From contig NZ_CP025113.1 of NCBI RefSeq assembly GCF_002831585.1, forward strand, positions 3,983,001-4,047,000: 64,000 nucleotides of DNA. The letters are read 5' to 3'. The notes under the pieces are model-generated. The model had not been told where the DNA came from. It searched no databases and was given only the letters and a program-made list of their open reading frames with translations. Positions 44,077 to 53,149 of this stretch are shown here, piece by piece (the first letter of the stretch is position 1; every line of letters starts with the position of its first letter). The stretch comes from Bradyrhizobium sp. SK17 (GTDB lineage: Bacteria; Pseudomonadota; Alphaproteobacteria; Rhizobiales; Xanthobacteraceae). The position numbers and the translations under genes were made by a program.

Positions 44077-45225
44077 TCAGGCGCTGGCGATGCGGTTGCG
44101 TCCCTTCGCCTTGGCTGTGTAAAGCGCGCCATCGGCGCGTGCGAGCAACGTGTCGGAGTTTTCGCGCGGCTTGAGTGTCGTGACGCCGGCGGAGATCGTT
44201 ACCTGCATCCCTGGCGAGAATGCGCTCCAGTCGAGATCGGCGATGATGGCACGCAGCCGTTCGAGCGCGCGGATCGCCTGATCCTGCGACAGATCGGGCA
44301 GCACCAGCAGGAATTCCTCGCCGCCATAGCGGCCGAAGCGGTCGATGCTGCGCAGATTGGCGAACATGCCGATCGCGAAGGTGCGCAGCGCCTCGTCGCC
44401 GATTGGATGACCGTAGACGTCGTTGATCCGCTTGAAATGGTCGAGATCGATCAGCGCGACCGCGCAGGAGCTGCCGTTGCGGGCGCAGCGCGCGATCTCC
44501 TCTTCGAGCGTGCGCATGATGCTGCGGCGATTGGAGGTACCGGTCAGTTCATCGAGCTCGGCGAGCTCCTCGATGCGCCGGTAGGCCTCCTTCAGCTTCA
44601 CGCCGCTCTGATACAGCGATTGCTGCATCGAGCTCGAAACGATGCCGAGATACATGCAGCGCCCGATCGTCAGCGCGAACACCAGCATGGTGGCGAAGCG
44701 GTCGACCTTTGTGCCTGTCGGCATCCCGATCGCCTTGTCGGTGCCGAGGAACAGCGCGGCCAGACCCAACACCATGACGGTCCAGACGACAGCACTCTGT
44801 CGCGCCGAGGTGCGCAGCGCGCCGAAGCCGAACACCACGAACAGGTTGCAGAGGAACAGCACGCCGACTTCCGGCGCGATGTAGGTGAACATCAGCAGGT
44901 TCACCATGTTGATGGCCGATTGCGGCGCGACCAGATAGTGATCGTGGAAACGCTCGTGAAACCCTCGCTCCGAGAGCAGCACATAGATGGCCACCAGCGA
45001 GAGACCGGTCAGGGCATAGCCGGCGGCGACCAGAACCGACGTGGTGCCGGCCTGTGCGTAGATCAGCAGCACGACAGCATCGAGCAGGAAGCAGGAGGCG
45101 ATCATCGATTGGATCTGGCGGCGCTGCCTGGCGCGGCGCGCCAGACGCTCGATCGTCAGCTTGGGACGGCCGCTTTCCGATGCGCCCGCGATCGGGCTCA
45201 GAAGTGACGACGCAGCGCTGCCCAT
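44077..45225 (-). CDS. membrane-bound diguanylate cyclase (GGDEF)
   Basis: A 382-residue protein with about six membrane helices in residues 38-200 and a C-terminal GGDEF domain. The active-site loop reads RYGGEEFLLVLPD (GGEEF, catalytically competent), with DELTGTSNRRSIM and LIDLDHFKRINDVYGHPIGD at the nucleotide site. No RxxD inhibitory site is seen before GGEEF. It would make cyclic di-GMP from GTP under control of a membrane-sensed signal. ATG 45225 (MGSAASSLLSPIAG) was chosen; the frame extends to 45354 without family character. Possibly co-transcribed with the DUF2336 gene. Confidence 0.9.
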   Translation of the reverse strand: MGSAASSLLSPIAGASESGRPKLTIERLARRARQRRQIQSMIASCFLLDAVVLLIYAQAGTTSVLVAAGYALTGLSLVAIYVLLSERGFHERFHDHYLVAPQSAINMVNLLMFTYIAPEVGVLFLCNLFVVFGFGALRTSARQSAVVWTVMVLGLAALFLGTDKAIGMPTGTKVDRFATMLVFALTIGRCMYLGIVSSSMQQSLYQSGVKLKEAYRRIEELAELDELTGTSNRRSIMRTLEEEIARCARNGSSCAVALIDLDHFKRINDVYGHPIGDEALRTFAIGMFANLRSIDRFGRYGGEEFLLVLPDLSQDQAIRALERLRAIIADLDWSAFSPGMQVTISAGVTTLKPRENSDTLLARADGALYTAKAKGRNRIASA

Positions 45226-45642
45226 GGTCTCGCCATTGGTGGAATCCGGCGAAAATCTACGTGGGAAAGCCTTTAGGTTTGGTATCTTTTGGAACCGAAT
45301 CTGCTCCGGTGTAATCCAGTCATCACCCTTGTTTCGTAAGGGGAATCCGTGCACCGGAACGGGATGGGAGCGATCATGCCGCGCGTCTCTTGCTGCTGCT
45401 CGCTTCGTGGTGGTGCTGGCTTGCCGCCAAAGCCTTGATATGGTCCGCCGACGGCGGGCGTTTGTGAGAGTTCTTAGTGCTATGATACCGTTAGACGAGC
45501 CTTCGGCGATTATTCCTTATTTGGATCGTCGACTGTGTCATAGATCACACATGCAGCCACGGCATTGCCGTAATGTGAAGAATCTTGGCTCTCGCGTCGA
45601 ACCACGCACCACCCCCCTCAGACCAACTTTGCGAGACGGCCA
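45226..45642. other. 417-bp divergent intergenic region
   Basis: It lies between the GGDEF gene and an ECF sigma gene and must hold both promoters. Open frames crossing it lack support. No operator or RNA structure was recognised with confidence; AT content rises at 45465-45550 (AGTGCTATGATACCG and TTATTCCTTATTTGG), the likely promoter zone for the sigma gene. Confidence 0.45.
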
Positions 45643-46212
45643 TTGAGCGCGACACAGGCGGCTTCAGACGAGGTTCTGATCGCTCGGATCGCTCAAGGCG
45701 ACCGGCTTGCCATGCAGGTGCTGTATGGACGGCACCATGTCAGGGTGTACCGCTTCGGGCTTCGGCTGGTGCGGAACGAACAGGTGGCAGAGGACCTCAT
45801 CAGCGAGGTCTTTCTGGACGTTTGGCGTCAGGCGGGGAAATTCGAGGGACGATCCGCCGTTTCAACCTGGCTCCTGGCGATTACCCGGTTCAAGGCGTTG
45901 TCTTCGCTGCGGCGACGGAAAGACGCCGAACTGGACGATGAGGCCGCGAACGCGATCGAGGACACGTCCGACGATCCGGAAACGGTGGTGCAGAAAAAGG
46001 ACACGGGTGACACGCTGCGGAAGTGCCTGGCGGGACTGTCGGCGGAACACCGGGAAATTGTCGATCTTGTCTACTATCACGAGAAATCCGTCGAAGACGT
46101 CGCAGGGATCGTGGGGATTCCGGAGAATACCGTGAAGACGCGCTTGTTCTATGCGCGCAAGAAACTTGCCGAGTTGCTCAAGGCAGCCGGCGTCGAGCGA
46201 GGTTGGCCATGA
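45643..46212 (+). CDS. ECF RNA polymerase sigma factor
   Basis: A 189-residue ECF sigma factor starting at TTG 45643. Region 2: LYGRHHVRVYRFGLRLVRNE, VAEDLISEVFLDVWRQAGKF, STWLLAITRFKALSSLRRR. Region 4: GLSAEHREIVDLVYYHEKSV, VGIPENTVKTRLFYARKKL. It overlaps the next gene by ATGA, so the product of that gene is probably its anti-sigma factor. A better start cannot be seen: no ATG or GTG lies before region 2. The stimulus and regulon are not apparent. Confidence 0.92.
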   Translation: MSATQAASDEVLIARIAQGDRLAMQVLYGRHHVRVYRFGLRLVRNEQVAEDLISEVFLDVWRQAGKFEGRSAVSTWLLAITRFKALSSLRRRKDAELDDEAANAIEDTSDDPETVVQKKDTGDTLRKCLAGLSAEHREIVDLVYYHEKSVEDVAGIVGIPENTVKTRLFYARKKLAELLKAAGVERGWP

Positions 46213-46961
46213 CGGCTGCGAGCAAGAAGGTGCTGGGTCAAGAGCCTGATGATGTCGAGATGCTGCTGCCCTGGCATGCGGCCGGCACGTTGAGCGCGCG
46301 CGACGCGCGCCGTGTCGAGGACGCGCTGGCGAGCGATCCGGAACTGGCACGGCAATATGCCGTGATCCGCGAGGAATATGCCGAGACCATCGGCCTCAAC
46401 GAGAGTCTCGGTGCGCCCTCGGCACGCGCCATGCAGAAGCTTTTTGCGGCGATCGATGCCGAGCCTGAACGCAAGCCGTCTGTGGGGGCGCGGATGTCGG
46501 CCCGCATCTCGGAGTTCTTTTCGAAATTGTCGCCGCGGACGCTGGCCTGGTCGTCCAGCCTCGGTGCGGTCCTGGTGTTGCTGCAGGCGGGCGTGATCGG
46601 CGCGGTGCTGATGCGCAGCGAGCCGGCCGCATTCCAGACGGCATCGTTCGATGCCACTGAACAACGCAGCGCGCCGAGCCCAGCCGTTGCGCGCTCCAGC
46701 CCGGCACCCAGTGCGCCGATCACCCGTGACCTCGGCGGCGGCGTGGCGGCGGCGCCGACGCGGATCTTGGTACGTTTCACACCGGATGCCAGGATCGCCG
46801 ACATCACTGCGCTGCTCGACAACTACCAGGGCTCGATCGTCGACGGGAAGGGCGGCATGTTCCGCTTGCAGTTCCGTGCCATGGACAAGGACAGCGTCGC
46901 TTCGCTGATCGCCCGTTTGCAGCGGGAGAAGATCGTCAGCCTCGCGGTCGAAACGCCGTAG
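46209..46961 (+). CDS. probable membrane anti-sigma factor
   Basis: A 250-residue single-pass membrane protein coupled to the ECF gene by ATGA. The N-terminal ~110 residues look like an anti-sigma domain without zinc ligands (EMLLPWHAAGTLSARDARRV, no CxxC). One helix follows (LAWSSSLGAVLVLLQAGVIG, about 113-135), then a Ser/Ala/Pro-rich linker and a folded periplasmic tail (RILVRFTPDARIADITALLD to VSLAVETP). The tail resembles the small ferredoxin-like domains that sense or undergo proteolysis. The role is inferred from position and architecture. Confidence 0.78.
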   Translation: MTAASKKVLGQEPDDVEMLLPWHAAGTLSARDARRVEDALASDPELARQYAVIREEYAETIGLNESLGAPSARAMQKLFAAIDAEPERKPSVGARMSARISEFFSKLSPRTLAWSSSLGAVLVLLQAGVIGAVLMRSEPAAFQTASFDATEQRSAPSPAVARSSPAPSAPITRDLGGGVAAAPTRILVRFTPDARIADITALLDNYQGSIVDGKGGMFRLQFRAMDKDSVASLIARLQREKIVSLAVETP

Positions 46962-47689
46962 CCGGCGACCGGACAACTCCGCGTCGACGTCGCCGTGACG
47001 ACGTCTACCGCAGTGGCAACGGACAATCCGTCGCAGCCTCGTTCACACCGGACGGCAATAACACTTCCGTGAGCCGCCCGTGGGGCGATACCGCAGCGCC
47101 GGCTGCATTGAACGATTTCCTTGCAAATCACCGTGCTGCACAGCGATTTTCGGCATCGATTGCCTGCAATGGTGCGATGAAACCGCGTGGCGAAATCGTT
47201 AAAAAAGATCGCCGGCGATTTGAACGTCCGCCTGTCTCTCACGACTTATGTGTGTGGGAGCGGTTTATCCCTCCCCGGCTATATCAGGCGCGAGCGCCCA
47301 TCCACCCCAAGCGCCCATATGGCTTTGACCCGTCCGGTTGTCCCCCGGACGGGTCTTTCATTTTGGGGGTACCCCAGCATGGCTGGCTCGCTGGACCCGA
47401 CCAATGACGGGGAGCGCGGCGGGGTGGCGAGCGTCGGCTTTCAGAGTTTACTGTGGATCGTTTCGCCACGCCGGGGCCGGCAAGCACCGCGCATCGCCTC
47501 CATGCAACTCGATGACTTGACGAGGGTTCGGGCGAGAAACTCCGTATTCAAGCGGACTTCTTTCATCGCCCGTCGGCGATTAAGAATTTAGTTAGACTTT
47601 ATTTACCTTTTCCACAGAATATCCATGTCACGTCCAGTTGATTCGGTTCGGTTGCGTCTGCGTCCGTTTCTCTCTTGCGGGCAAGTTGA
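46962..47689. other. 728-bp region without a convincing protein gene
   Basis: No frame here has a credible start and family character. The region holds a strong terminator (47327-47364) 365 bp beyond the anti-sigma stop, preceded by a possible RNA with several short stems and a CCCTCCCC run (47269-47276). AT-rich DNA at about 47581-47625 probably contains the promoter of the next gene. Confidence 0.5.
47327..47364 (+). terminator. rho-independent terminator in the 47-kb gap
   Basis: GACCCGTCCGG (47327-47337), loop of seven, CCGGACGGGTC (47345-47355), then TTTCATTTT. The 11-bp stem is perfect. It is too far from the anti-sigma gene to be its obvious end and may close a separate small transcript. 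Confidence 0.8.
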
Positions 47690-48181
47690 ATGACACATCG
47701 GACTGACGTGGCCAGGGGCCAGGAGATCGTTGCGCGCTGGTGCAACCTAGCCGAGCAAAGGCTGGAGCATCTCACCGAACTATTCGAGACCGGACGCTGG
47801 CGCCGCTATCACAGCGAGCAGGCCTTTCTCGAGAACATCAGGGAAGCACGGGCCGCGGTCGATATCTGGCGCGAGCTGCTGACCCGCGAAGCCTCGCTCG
47901 ACAATTCGCCGATCGACCTGTCCTGGCTCGGCCGTGGCAAATCGATCCTGCCGCCGCGCCGCCTCTCGCTGACGCCGGAGCGCCGGTCGGAGGCCACGGC
48001 ATTGGCGCAGGCTGCGATGACCGCGGTCGCGGCCGCGCTGGAGACCGCGGCAGACGTGCTGGAAGATCCGCCGATCGTGGCCGACGCGCCGCCGCTGGAG
48101 ATGCCCCCTCCGGCGCGGCCGCCGGTGCTCGATCTCGACACCATCCAGCGGCGCTATCCGCTGCTGCGCAACGCGCTGTAA
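47690..48181 (+). CDS. conserved hypothetical protein (TIGR03809-like)
   Basis: A 163-residue cytosolic protein. The N-terminal ~65 residues are helical and conserved-looking (EIVARWCNLAEQRLEHLTEL, FETGRWRRYHSEQAFLENI), the middle is charged (PPRRLSLTPERRSEATALAQ), then Ala-rich helix, then Pro-rich linker and a RRYPLLRNAL end. It resembles a Bradyrhizobiaceae-restricted family catalogued next to TIGR03808, which matches the neighbouring gene; this identification is from memory. No enzymatic motif. Function unknown. Confidence 0.7.
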   Translation: MTHRTDVARGQEIVARWCNLAEQRLEHLTELFETGRWRRYHSEQAFLENIREARAAVDIWRELLTREASLDNSPIDLSWLGRGKSILPPRRLSLTPERRSEATALAQAAMTAVAAALETAADVLEDPPIVADAPPLEMPPPARPPVLDLDTIQRRYPLLRNAL

Positions 48182-48314
48182 GCGGAAGGCTATGCGCCCC
48201 TCCGTCGCAGTGGCCGGGTGTTTTCTCAAAAGTGAGGCTTTCTCAACGGCGGATTGTTAAGCGCCGTTGCGGATAGTCCGCCTGGTCGCCAGATCGACCA
48301 GCGCGGTTTCTGTC

Positions 48315-48941
48315 ATGCCTTACGCCATTCTTGTTGCCGTCCTGGGCGGCATCGTCTCAACGGGCTTCGCACTCGTTGTCTTGCGCTCATCTTCAGCGAC
48401 GGTGATAGCACCGCTTCTTGGTGCCATTTTGGGTCTGCTGGTGGGGACTGCATCAGTCAGGCAGCGTGGTCTGTCACTTGGCGCTAGCCTCGAAGAATAT
48501 CGACGTGCCGCAGGCGTTCGTTCCCTCAATCAAGTCGCTACACGTTTCATCGGTATCGCGCTTGGCGCGGCCGCAATCGTATCTATCGTGGAACTGCTCG
48601 GTCTGCTGTCAGGGCCGGGTCTTGTGATCGCCATGGTGCCGGCAGGCTGCGTTCTTGTTGTCGTCTATACGCTCTGTCGATGCTGGCAGGTTTCCGATTC
48701 CGGGCAGTTCGGCAAACTTGACGTGATCCAGGCGACTGGCGGCGTCATGGGCATGCTGTTGGTTGGTCTCATGCTGTATCCTTTCATCGCAAGAGTACCT
48801 GATGGAGACATGGCGGTGCCGGATGTCGTCCGCTTCGTATTCGTTGCGAACGCGACAGCTGCACTGGAAGCCGCGATGGTCGCCGCTCTGGGTCTCAGCC
48901 TTGTCTACCGGATGCTGGATTTGCTCGCACCGCGGCGCTAG
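48315..48941 (+). CDS. membrane protein, unknown, atypical codon use
   Basis: A 208-residue protein with about six membrane helices (for example MPYAILVAVLGGIVSTGFAL at the start and MGMLLVGLMLYPFIA later). No family was recognised. Third-position GC looks lower than in its neighbours (many GAT, CTT, TCT, TTC choices), which suggests recent acquisition. The start is ATG 48315; an in-frame GTG-type start at 48267 would add 16 residues. It overlaps the convergent TIGR03808-type gene by 4 bp. Confidence 0.65.
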   Translation: MPYAILVAVLGGIVSTGFALVVLRSSSATVIAPLLGAILGLLVGTASVRQRGLSLGASLEEYRRAAGVRSLNQVATRFIGIALGAAAIVSIVELLGLLSGPGLVIAMVPAGCVLVVVYTLCRCWQVSDSGQFGKLDVIQATGGVMGMLLVGLMLYPFIARVPDGDMAVPDVVRFVFVANATAALEAAMVAALGLSLVYRMLDLLAPRR

Positions 48942-50314
48942 CGCCGGACCGCGTTCGCGCCGACCACGAGCTGCGTATATTGCTGGGCGCCACCGGCCGA
49001 CAGGTCCGATGTGACCGGGCGGGCGTGATCGAGGCCGACCACCGCGCCACGCGGGGTTTCCGCGATCATGTTGTTGTTGATCAGCGCCGAGCCCGCGCCG
49101 GGCACGACCGAGACGCCGATGCCGATCAGGGCGTTGCGGATCACATTGCCTGATATCGCGACGTCGCGCAGATATTTACCCCAGCCGGCGACGATGCCGA
49201 AGCTCGGCGCGTTCTCGATCACATTGCCGGTCACTGAGGTGTCGGCCTCGACATAGATGCCGATGCCAGCGCCGTCGTTCGGGTCGGTGCCGACGGGACG
49301 CTTCGGCAACAAATTGCGGATGATGTTGCCTTGAACCACCGCGATGCGGCCGCCTTCGTTGAAATTGCAGACGGAGACGCCGAGGGCCGCGCCGTCGACG
49401 CTGTTGTTGGCGATCACGGCGGCCTCGAACGAGAACTCCGAGTAGAGCGCGACCTCGCGGACATTGCTGACGCTGTTGTCGGTGATGTGGATGTTGGAGG
49501 CCGAATTGCCGCGCACCGCCGAGAAGTCGCAATTGCTGAGGCGGTTGCCGCGCACGATCACATTGCCGGCCCGGAACGCGTTGATGGCGTTGCCATACTG
49601 TCCGGAGCCGCCAGGGCCGGCCTTGATGTCCTCGATCCGGTTGTCGGCGACGATCGAGCCGTCATCGCCGATCGCGGTGCGCAGGATCTCGATGCCGTTG
49701 TCGTTGGTGCCCTTGATGGTGTTGCGCGAGACGATCAGGCCGAGCGCATCGAACGACACCAGCGCTGTGGTCGCGATGCCGGTGAAGACATTGTTGCTGA
49801 CGTCGCCCGACATCTGCTCGAACCAGATGCCGCTGCCGCCGCTTGCGGTGAACTGGCAATCGGTGATGCGGATGTCGCGGCCGGACAGGCAATGGACGAG
49901 GCCGCGCCGCGTCGGTAGCGGAATATTGCCGCCGTCGAAGGAAAGGCCCATCAGGACGATGCCGCCGGCGCTTTCGCCTTCCAGCAGCGAGGCGCCGCCA
50001 TTGAACACCAGCCGGCTGGCGCCGCGCACGCCGATCAACTGGCTGCCGGGCGCAAGCCGCAGCAGCCCGGTGCGGTAGACGCCGGGCGGGAACGCCAGCG
50101 GCACCTGCGCGCGTGCCGCATCGTCGATCGCACGTTGCAGGTTGCGGGTCTGGTCGTCGGGGCTGCCGGGGCGGACGCCATATTGCGTGACGTCGCGGCC
50201 GAGCGAGCCGGTAGATTGCGCGGCGCGCGCCGCGTCCGGCGACATCGCAATCGCGCCTGCGACGCCGGCGGCGGATGCTCCGATCAGATGGCGGCGGTTG
50301 ACGTCCATGGGCAT
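48938..50314 (-). CDS. Tat-exported parallel beta-helix repeat protein (TIGR03808 type)
   Basis: A 458-residue exported protein. MPMDVNRRHLIGASAAGVAG carries a twin-arginine signal with cleavage after about residue 34 (ARAA). The mature part begins with a pectate-lyase-like cap (DVTQYGVRPGSPDDQTRNLQ) and continues as repeated short strands with NN/GN turns (ITDNSVSNVREVALYS, VIANNSVDGAALGVSVCN, VVQGNIIRNLLPKRP), a right-handed parallel beta-helix. ATG 50314 has GAGGGC upstream. Members are restricted mainly to rhizobial relatives and have no known reaction; carbohydrate binding is a fold-level guess. Confidence 0.88.
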   Translation of the reverse strand: MPMDVNRRHLIGASAAGVAGAIAMSPDAARAAQSTGSLGRDVTQYGVRPGSPDDQTRNLQRAIDDAARAQVPLAFPPGVYRTGLLRLAPGSQLIGVRGASRLVFNGGASLLEGESAGGIVLMGLSFDGGNIPLPTRRGLVHCLSGRDIRITDCQFTASGGSGIWFEQMSGDVSNNVFTGIATTALVSFDALGLIVSRNTIKGTNDNGIEILRTAIGDDGSIVADNRIEDIKAGPGGSGQYGNAINAFRAGNVIVRGNRLSNCDFSAVRGNSASNIHITDNSVSNVREVALYSEFSFEAAVIANNSVDGAALGVSVCNFNEGGRIAVVQGNIIRNLLPKRPVGTDPNDGAGIGIYVEADTSVTGNVIENAPSFGIVAGWGKYLRDVAISGNVIRNALIGIGVSVVPGAGSALINNNMIAETPRGAVVGLDHARPVTSDLSAGGAQQYTQLVVGANAVRR

Positions 50315-50573
50315 TGCCCTCGCAAATACTCGCGAGCGGTGGCGTTCGCGCCCGATCAGTAGCGCGAAAGGCGGCGCAGCATGGTGAACACGCCGACGCA
50401 GCCCTGCGATTGTTGGCGGTAGGGTTAACCCCGGGTGCAGCCGCTTCACGCCGTCAAAGCCATGCAGGAGACGCAGCGCGCCGCGCGGACACGAACTGTC
50501 TTGCGCGGTTGCCATGGGCCGCGCCCCGGCCGATGATGCGCAAAACAAGTCAAAGCCAATCGAGAGGAAACGA

Positions 50574-52238
50574 ATGCGCGGGCGTCGTGTACTGATGGAA
50601 TCGTTCGTGTCGCACGGCGTGCGTCATCTCTTCGGAAATCCCGGTACCACCGAAACACCGCTGCTCGACAGCCTGCCGGCATTTCCGCAACTCGAATACA
50701 TCATGGCGCTGCATGAAGGTGTCGCGGTCAGCGCCGCCAGTTTCTACGCGCAGGCGGCGGGGCGCGTCACCGTCGCCAATCTGCACGTCGCTCCCGGTCT
50801 CGGCAACGGCATCGGCTCGCTCTACGGCGCGCTGAAGGCAGGTTCGCCCGTGGTGGTGACCGCCGGCCAGCAGGACACGCGGATGCGGCTCAAGAACCCG
50901 CTGCTCGGGCACGACCTCGTTGCGATGGCGGCGCCGGTGACGAAGTGGAGCGTGCAGATCGAGCGCGCCGACGAGATCGCACCGATCATGCGACGCGCGT
51001 TCAAGGTCGCAACCGACGCGCCGCAGGGGCCGGTGTTCGTGTCGCTGCCGATCGACGTCCTGGAACAGGAGACCGCGGTCGATGCCGCGACGCCGGACAA
51101 TCTGTGGCGATCGACACGTCCCGACCCGGCAGGCATCGACGCGCTGGCTGCGCTGCTGCTGAAGTCGAAAAATCCTGCCATCATCGCCGGCGACGACGTG
51201 GCGAGATCGGGCGGCGAACAGGGGTTGGTGGCGCTGACGGAGGTGATCGGCGCCACGGTGTGGTTCGAGGGCCTGCGTCATCACGCGCCGTTTCCGACCA
51301 GCCATCCAAGTTACCGGCAGTCGCTCCCGGGCGACGCCCGACAGGTGCGGAAGGCGCTCGGCGACACCGATCTCGTGCTGCTGATCGGCGGTCCGTTCTT
51401 CGAGGACATCTGGTTCGCACCCGGCGGCCACATCCCCGACGGCGCGGTCTCGCTACAGATCGAAGCCTCCGCCGAGCGCCTCGCGCTCAACAACCGGATC
51501 GATGCCGGCGTCGTCGGCGACATCGCCGTCAGCCTCGGTGCGTTGACGGACGCGCTGCACGCAAAGGCGGGTGCGGAGTTCAGGCAGGCCGCGCAAGGCC
51601 GCAATGCCATCCTGGCCGAATTGCAGCGGAAAGAGAAGGAAGCCTACCGCGCTCGCGTCGAGAAAGGCTGGGACCGCGAGCCGAGCTCGATGCCGCGCGT
51701 CACCGCCGAGCTTCGTCGCGGGCTGCCCGACGATGTCGTGATCGTCGATGAGAGCATCACGGCGAGCCTCGACCTCGCGCGGGCTTTCGACTATCGCGGC
51801 TTCGGCGATTATTTCGGCGGCCGTGGCGGCGGCATCGGGCAGGGCCTCGCCGGTGCGATCGGCGTCAAGGTCGCGATGCCGGACCGTCCGGTCGTCGCGA
51901 TCTCCGGCGACGGCTCGGCGATGTACGCGATCCAGGCGCTGTGGACCGCCGCGCACCACAAGCTTGCGATTGTGTTCGTGGTGCTTGCGAACCGGGAATA
52001 CCGCATCCTCAAGCATAACGTCGATGTCTGGCGGCAGAATTTCGAAGCCGGAACCCAGCATCCCTATCAGAACATGGATATCACCGGCCCCGCGCTCGAC
52101 TTCGTGCATCTCGCAGCCGGGATGGGCGTCGAGGCCGTCAGGGTCGAAAAGGCCAACGAGATCGCCGGCGCGGTTGCCAAGGCTGTCGCGGCCGGGCGGC
52201 CCTATCTCGTCGAGATCGCAATCGAAGGAAAGCGCTAA
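50574..52238 (+). CDS. ThDP-dependent enzyme, benzoylformate decarboxylase-like
   Basis: A 554-residue thiamine-diphosphate enzyme. The cofactor-activating Glu48 (ALHEGVAVS), His71 (NLHVAPGLGN), the VTAGQQ segment and the ThDP/Mg motif GDGSAMYAIQALWTAA through LANREYRILK are clear. Layout and spacing match benzoylformate decarboxylase (Glu47, His70), but the residue matching its substrate-binding Ser26 is Thr here (GNPGTTETP). ATG 50574 has GAGAGGAAA upstream. A 2-oxo-acid decarboxylase or carboligase is likely; no mandelate genes are nearby. The SDR downstream may act on its aldehyde product. Confidence 0.87.
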   Translation: MRGRRVLMESFVSHGVRHLFGNPGTTETPLLDSLPAFPQLEYIMALHEGVAVSAASFYAQAAGRVTVANLHVAPGLGNGIGSLYGALKAGSPVVVTAGQQDTRMRLKNPLLGHDLVAMAAPVTKWSVQIERADEIAPIMRRAFKVATDAPQGPVFVSLPIDVLEQETAVDAATPDNLWRSTRPDPAGIDALAALLLKSKNPAIIAGDDVARSGGEQGLVALTEVIGATVWFEGLRHHAPFPTSHPSYRQSLPGDARQVRKALGDTDLVLLIGGPFFEDIWFAPGGHIPDGAVSLQIEASAERLALNNRIDAGVVGDIAVSLGALTDALHAKAGAEFRQAAQGRNAILAELQRKEKEAYRARVEKGWDREPSSMPRVTAELRRGLPDDVVIVDESITASLDLARAFDYRGFGDYFGGRGGGIGQGLAGAIGVKVAMPDRPVVAISGDGSAMYAIQALWTAAHHKLAIVFVVLANREYRILKHNVDVWRQNFEAGTQHPYQNMDITGPALDFVHLAAGMGVEAVRVEKANEIAGAVAKAVAAGRPYLVEIAIEGKR

Positions 52239-52285
52239 AGCATGATCCGGAAAAGTGCGAAGCGGTTTTCCGAGAAGATCATGCT
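52239..52285. repeat. GCATGATC hairpin repeat, copy C
   Basis: AGCATGATCCGGAAAA ... CGGTTTTCCGAGAAGATCATGCT: outer arms AGCATGATC/GATCATGCT and inner CGGAAAA/TTTTCCG. It begins at the base after the ThDP enzyme stop codon, in the gap before the SDR gene. Confidence 0.9.
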
Positions 52286-52350
52286 CAAACAGAGAACAAT
52301 GAAGTAGTCACGATTCGATCTATTCTCTTTGCGCTCTAAAGGAGCTTCTG

Positions 52351-53121
52351 ATGACGGGCATTCTGGACGGCAAGGCCGCATTGGTGACGGGCGGCGGCTC
52401 CGGCATCGGCCGGGCCACGGCGATTGCGATGGCGCGCGAAGGCGCGCGCGTGGCGGTGTCCGACCTCTCGAAGGACGGCATCGACCAGACGGTTGCGCTG
52501 ATCAACGCTGCCGGCGGCCAGTCGATCGCGATCCAGGGCGACGTCACCGATGAGGCAGATGTCGCGAACATGGTGGCGTGCACGGTGTCGGCGTTCGGGC
52601 GCATCGATTGCGCATTCAACAATGCAGGCGTTGCCGGACGCTCGGTCGGGCCGCCCGGCCAGCGCATTCATGAACTCACCCAGCCCTCGGTCGCGAAGAT
52701 GTTCTCGGTCAATCTGATGGGCGTGTTCCTGTGCCTGAAATACGAGATCGCGCAGATGCTCAAGCAGGGTGGTGGCGGCGCGATCGTCAACACGGCTTCG
52801 ATCGCAGGGCTGGTCGGCCTCGCGACGTCCGCCCATTATGTCGCGACCAAGCACGGTGTCGTCGGACTGACCAAGTCCGCGGCGATCGAATATGCCGAGG
52901 ACGGCATCCGGGTGAACTGCGTCAATCCCGGCTACATCAAGACGCCCATGACCAAGGAGACGATGGACGAACGTCATGACGAGATCATCGCCAAGGTGCC
53001 GGTGCGGCGCCTCGGCGTGCCCGAGGAGATCGCCGAAGCCGTAGTCTGGATGTGCTCGGACAAGGCCTCCTTCATGACCGGCGCATCGCAGGTGATCGAC
53101 GGCGGCTACAGCGCCGCTTGA
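52351..53121 (+). CDS. short-chain dehydrogenase/reductase
   Basis: A 256-residue classical SDR. NAD(P) motif VTGGGSGIGRATAIAM (13-28), NNAG (about 90-93), catalytic Ser in NTASIAGL, and Tyr-x3-Lys in HYVATKHGVVG are all in place, with the C-terminal GASQVIDGGYSAA. The acidic residue after beta-2 (AVSDLSKDG) suggests NAD over NADP. ATG 52351 has AGGAG upstream. It is probably co-transcribed with the ThDP enzyme, 112 bp upstream, though a hairpin repeat intervenes. Confidence 0.93.
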   Translation: MTGILDGKAALVTGGGSGIGRATAIAMAREGARVAVSDLSKDGIDQTVALINAAGGQSIAIQGDVTDEADVANMVACTVSAFGRIDCAFNNAGVAGRSVGPPGQRIHELTQPSVAKMFSVNLMGVFLCLKYEIAQMLKQGGGGAIVNTASIAGLVGLATSAHYVATKHGVVGLTKSAAIEYAEDGIRVNCVNPGYIKTPMTKETMDERHDEIIAKVPVRRLGVPEEIAEAVVWMCSDKASFMTGASQVIDGGYSAA

Positions 53122-53149
53122 CGCGCGGAGAGCAGTCCGCCCCGCATCC

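Noticed and set aside
45536..45552. CRP/FNR-like site TGTCATAGATCACACA
   Set aside because: Half-site spacing does not match either consensus.
45161..45646. 161-codon frame across the divergent region before the ECF gene
   Set aside because: It overlaps the GGDEF start and contains the likely promoters; Cys/Arg-rich product without family features.
47069..47591. Overlapping small frames in the 47-kb gap
   Set aside because: No ribosome-binding site or recognisable similarity, and a perfect terminator lies inside them.
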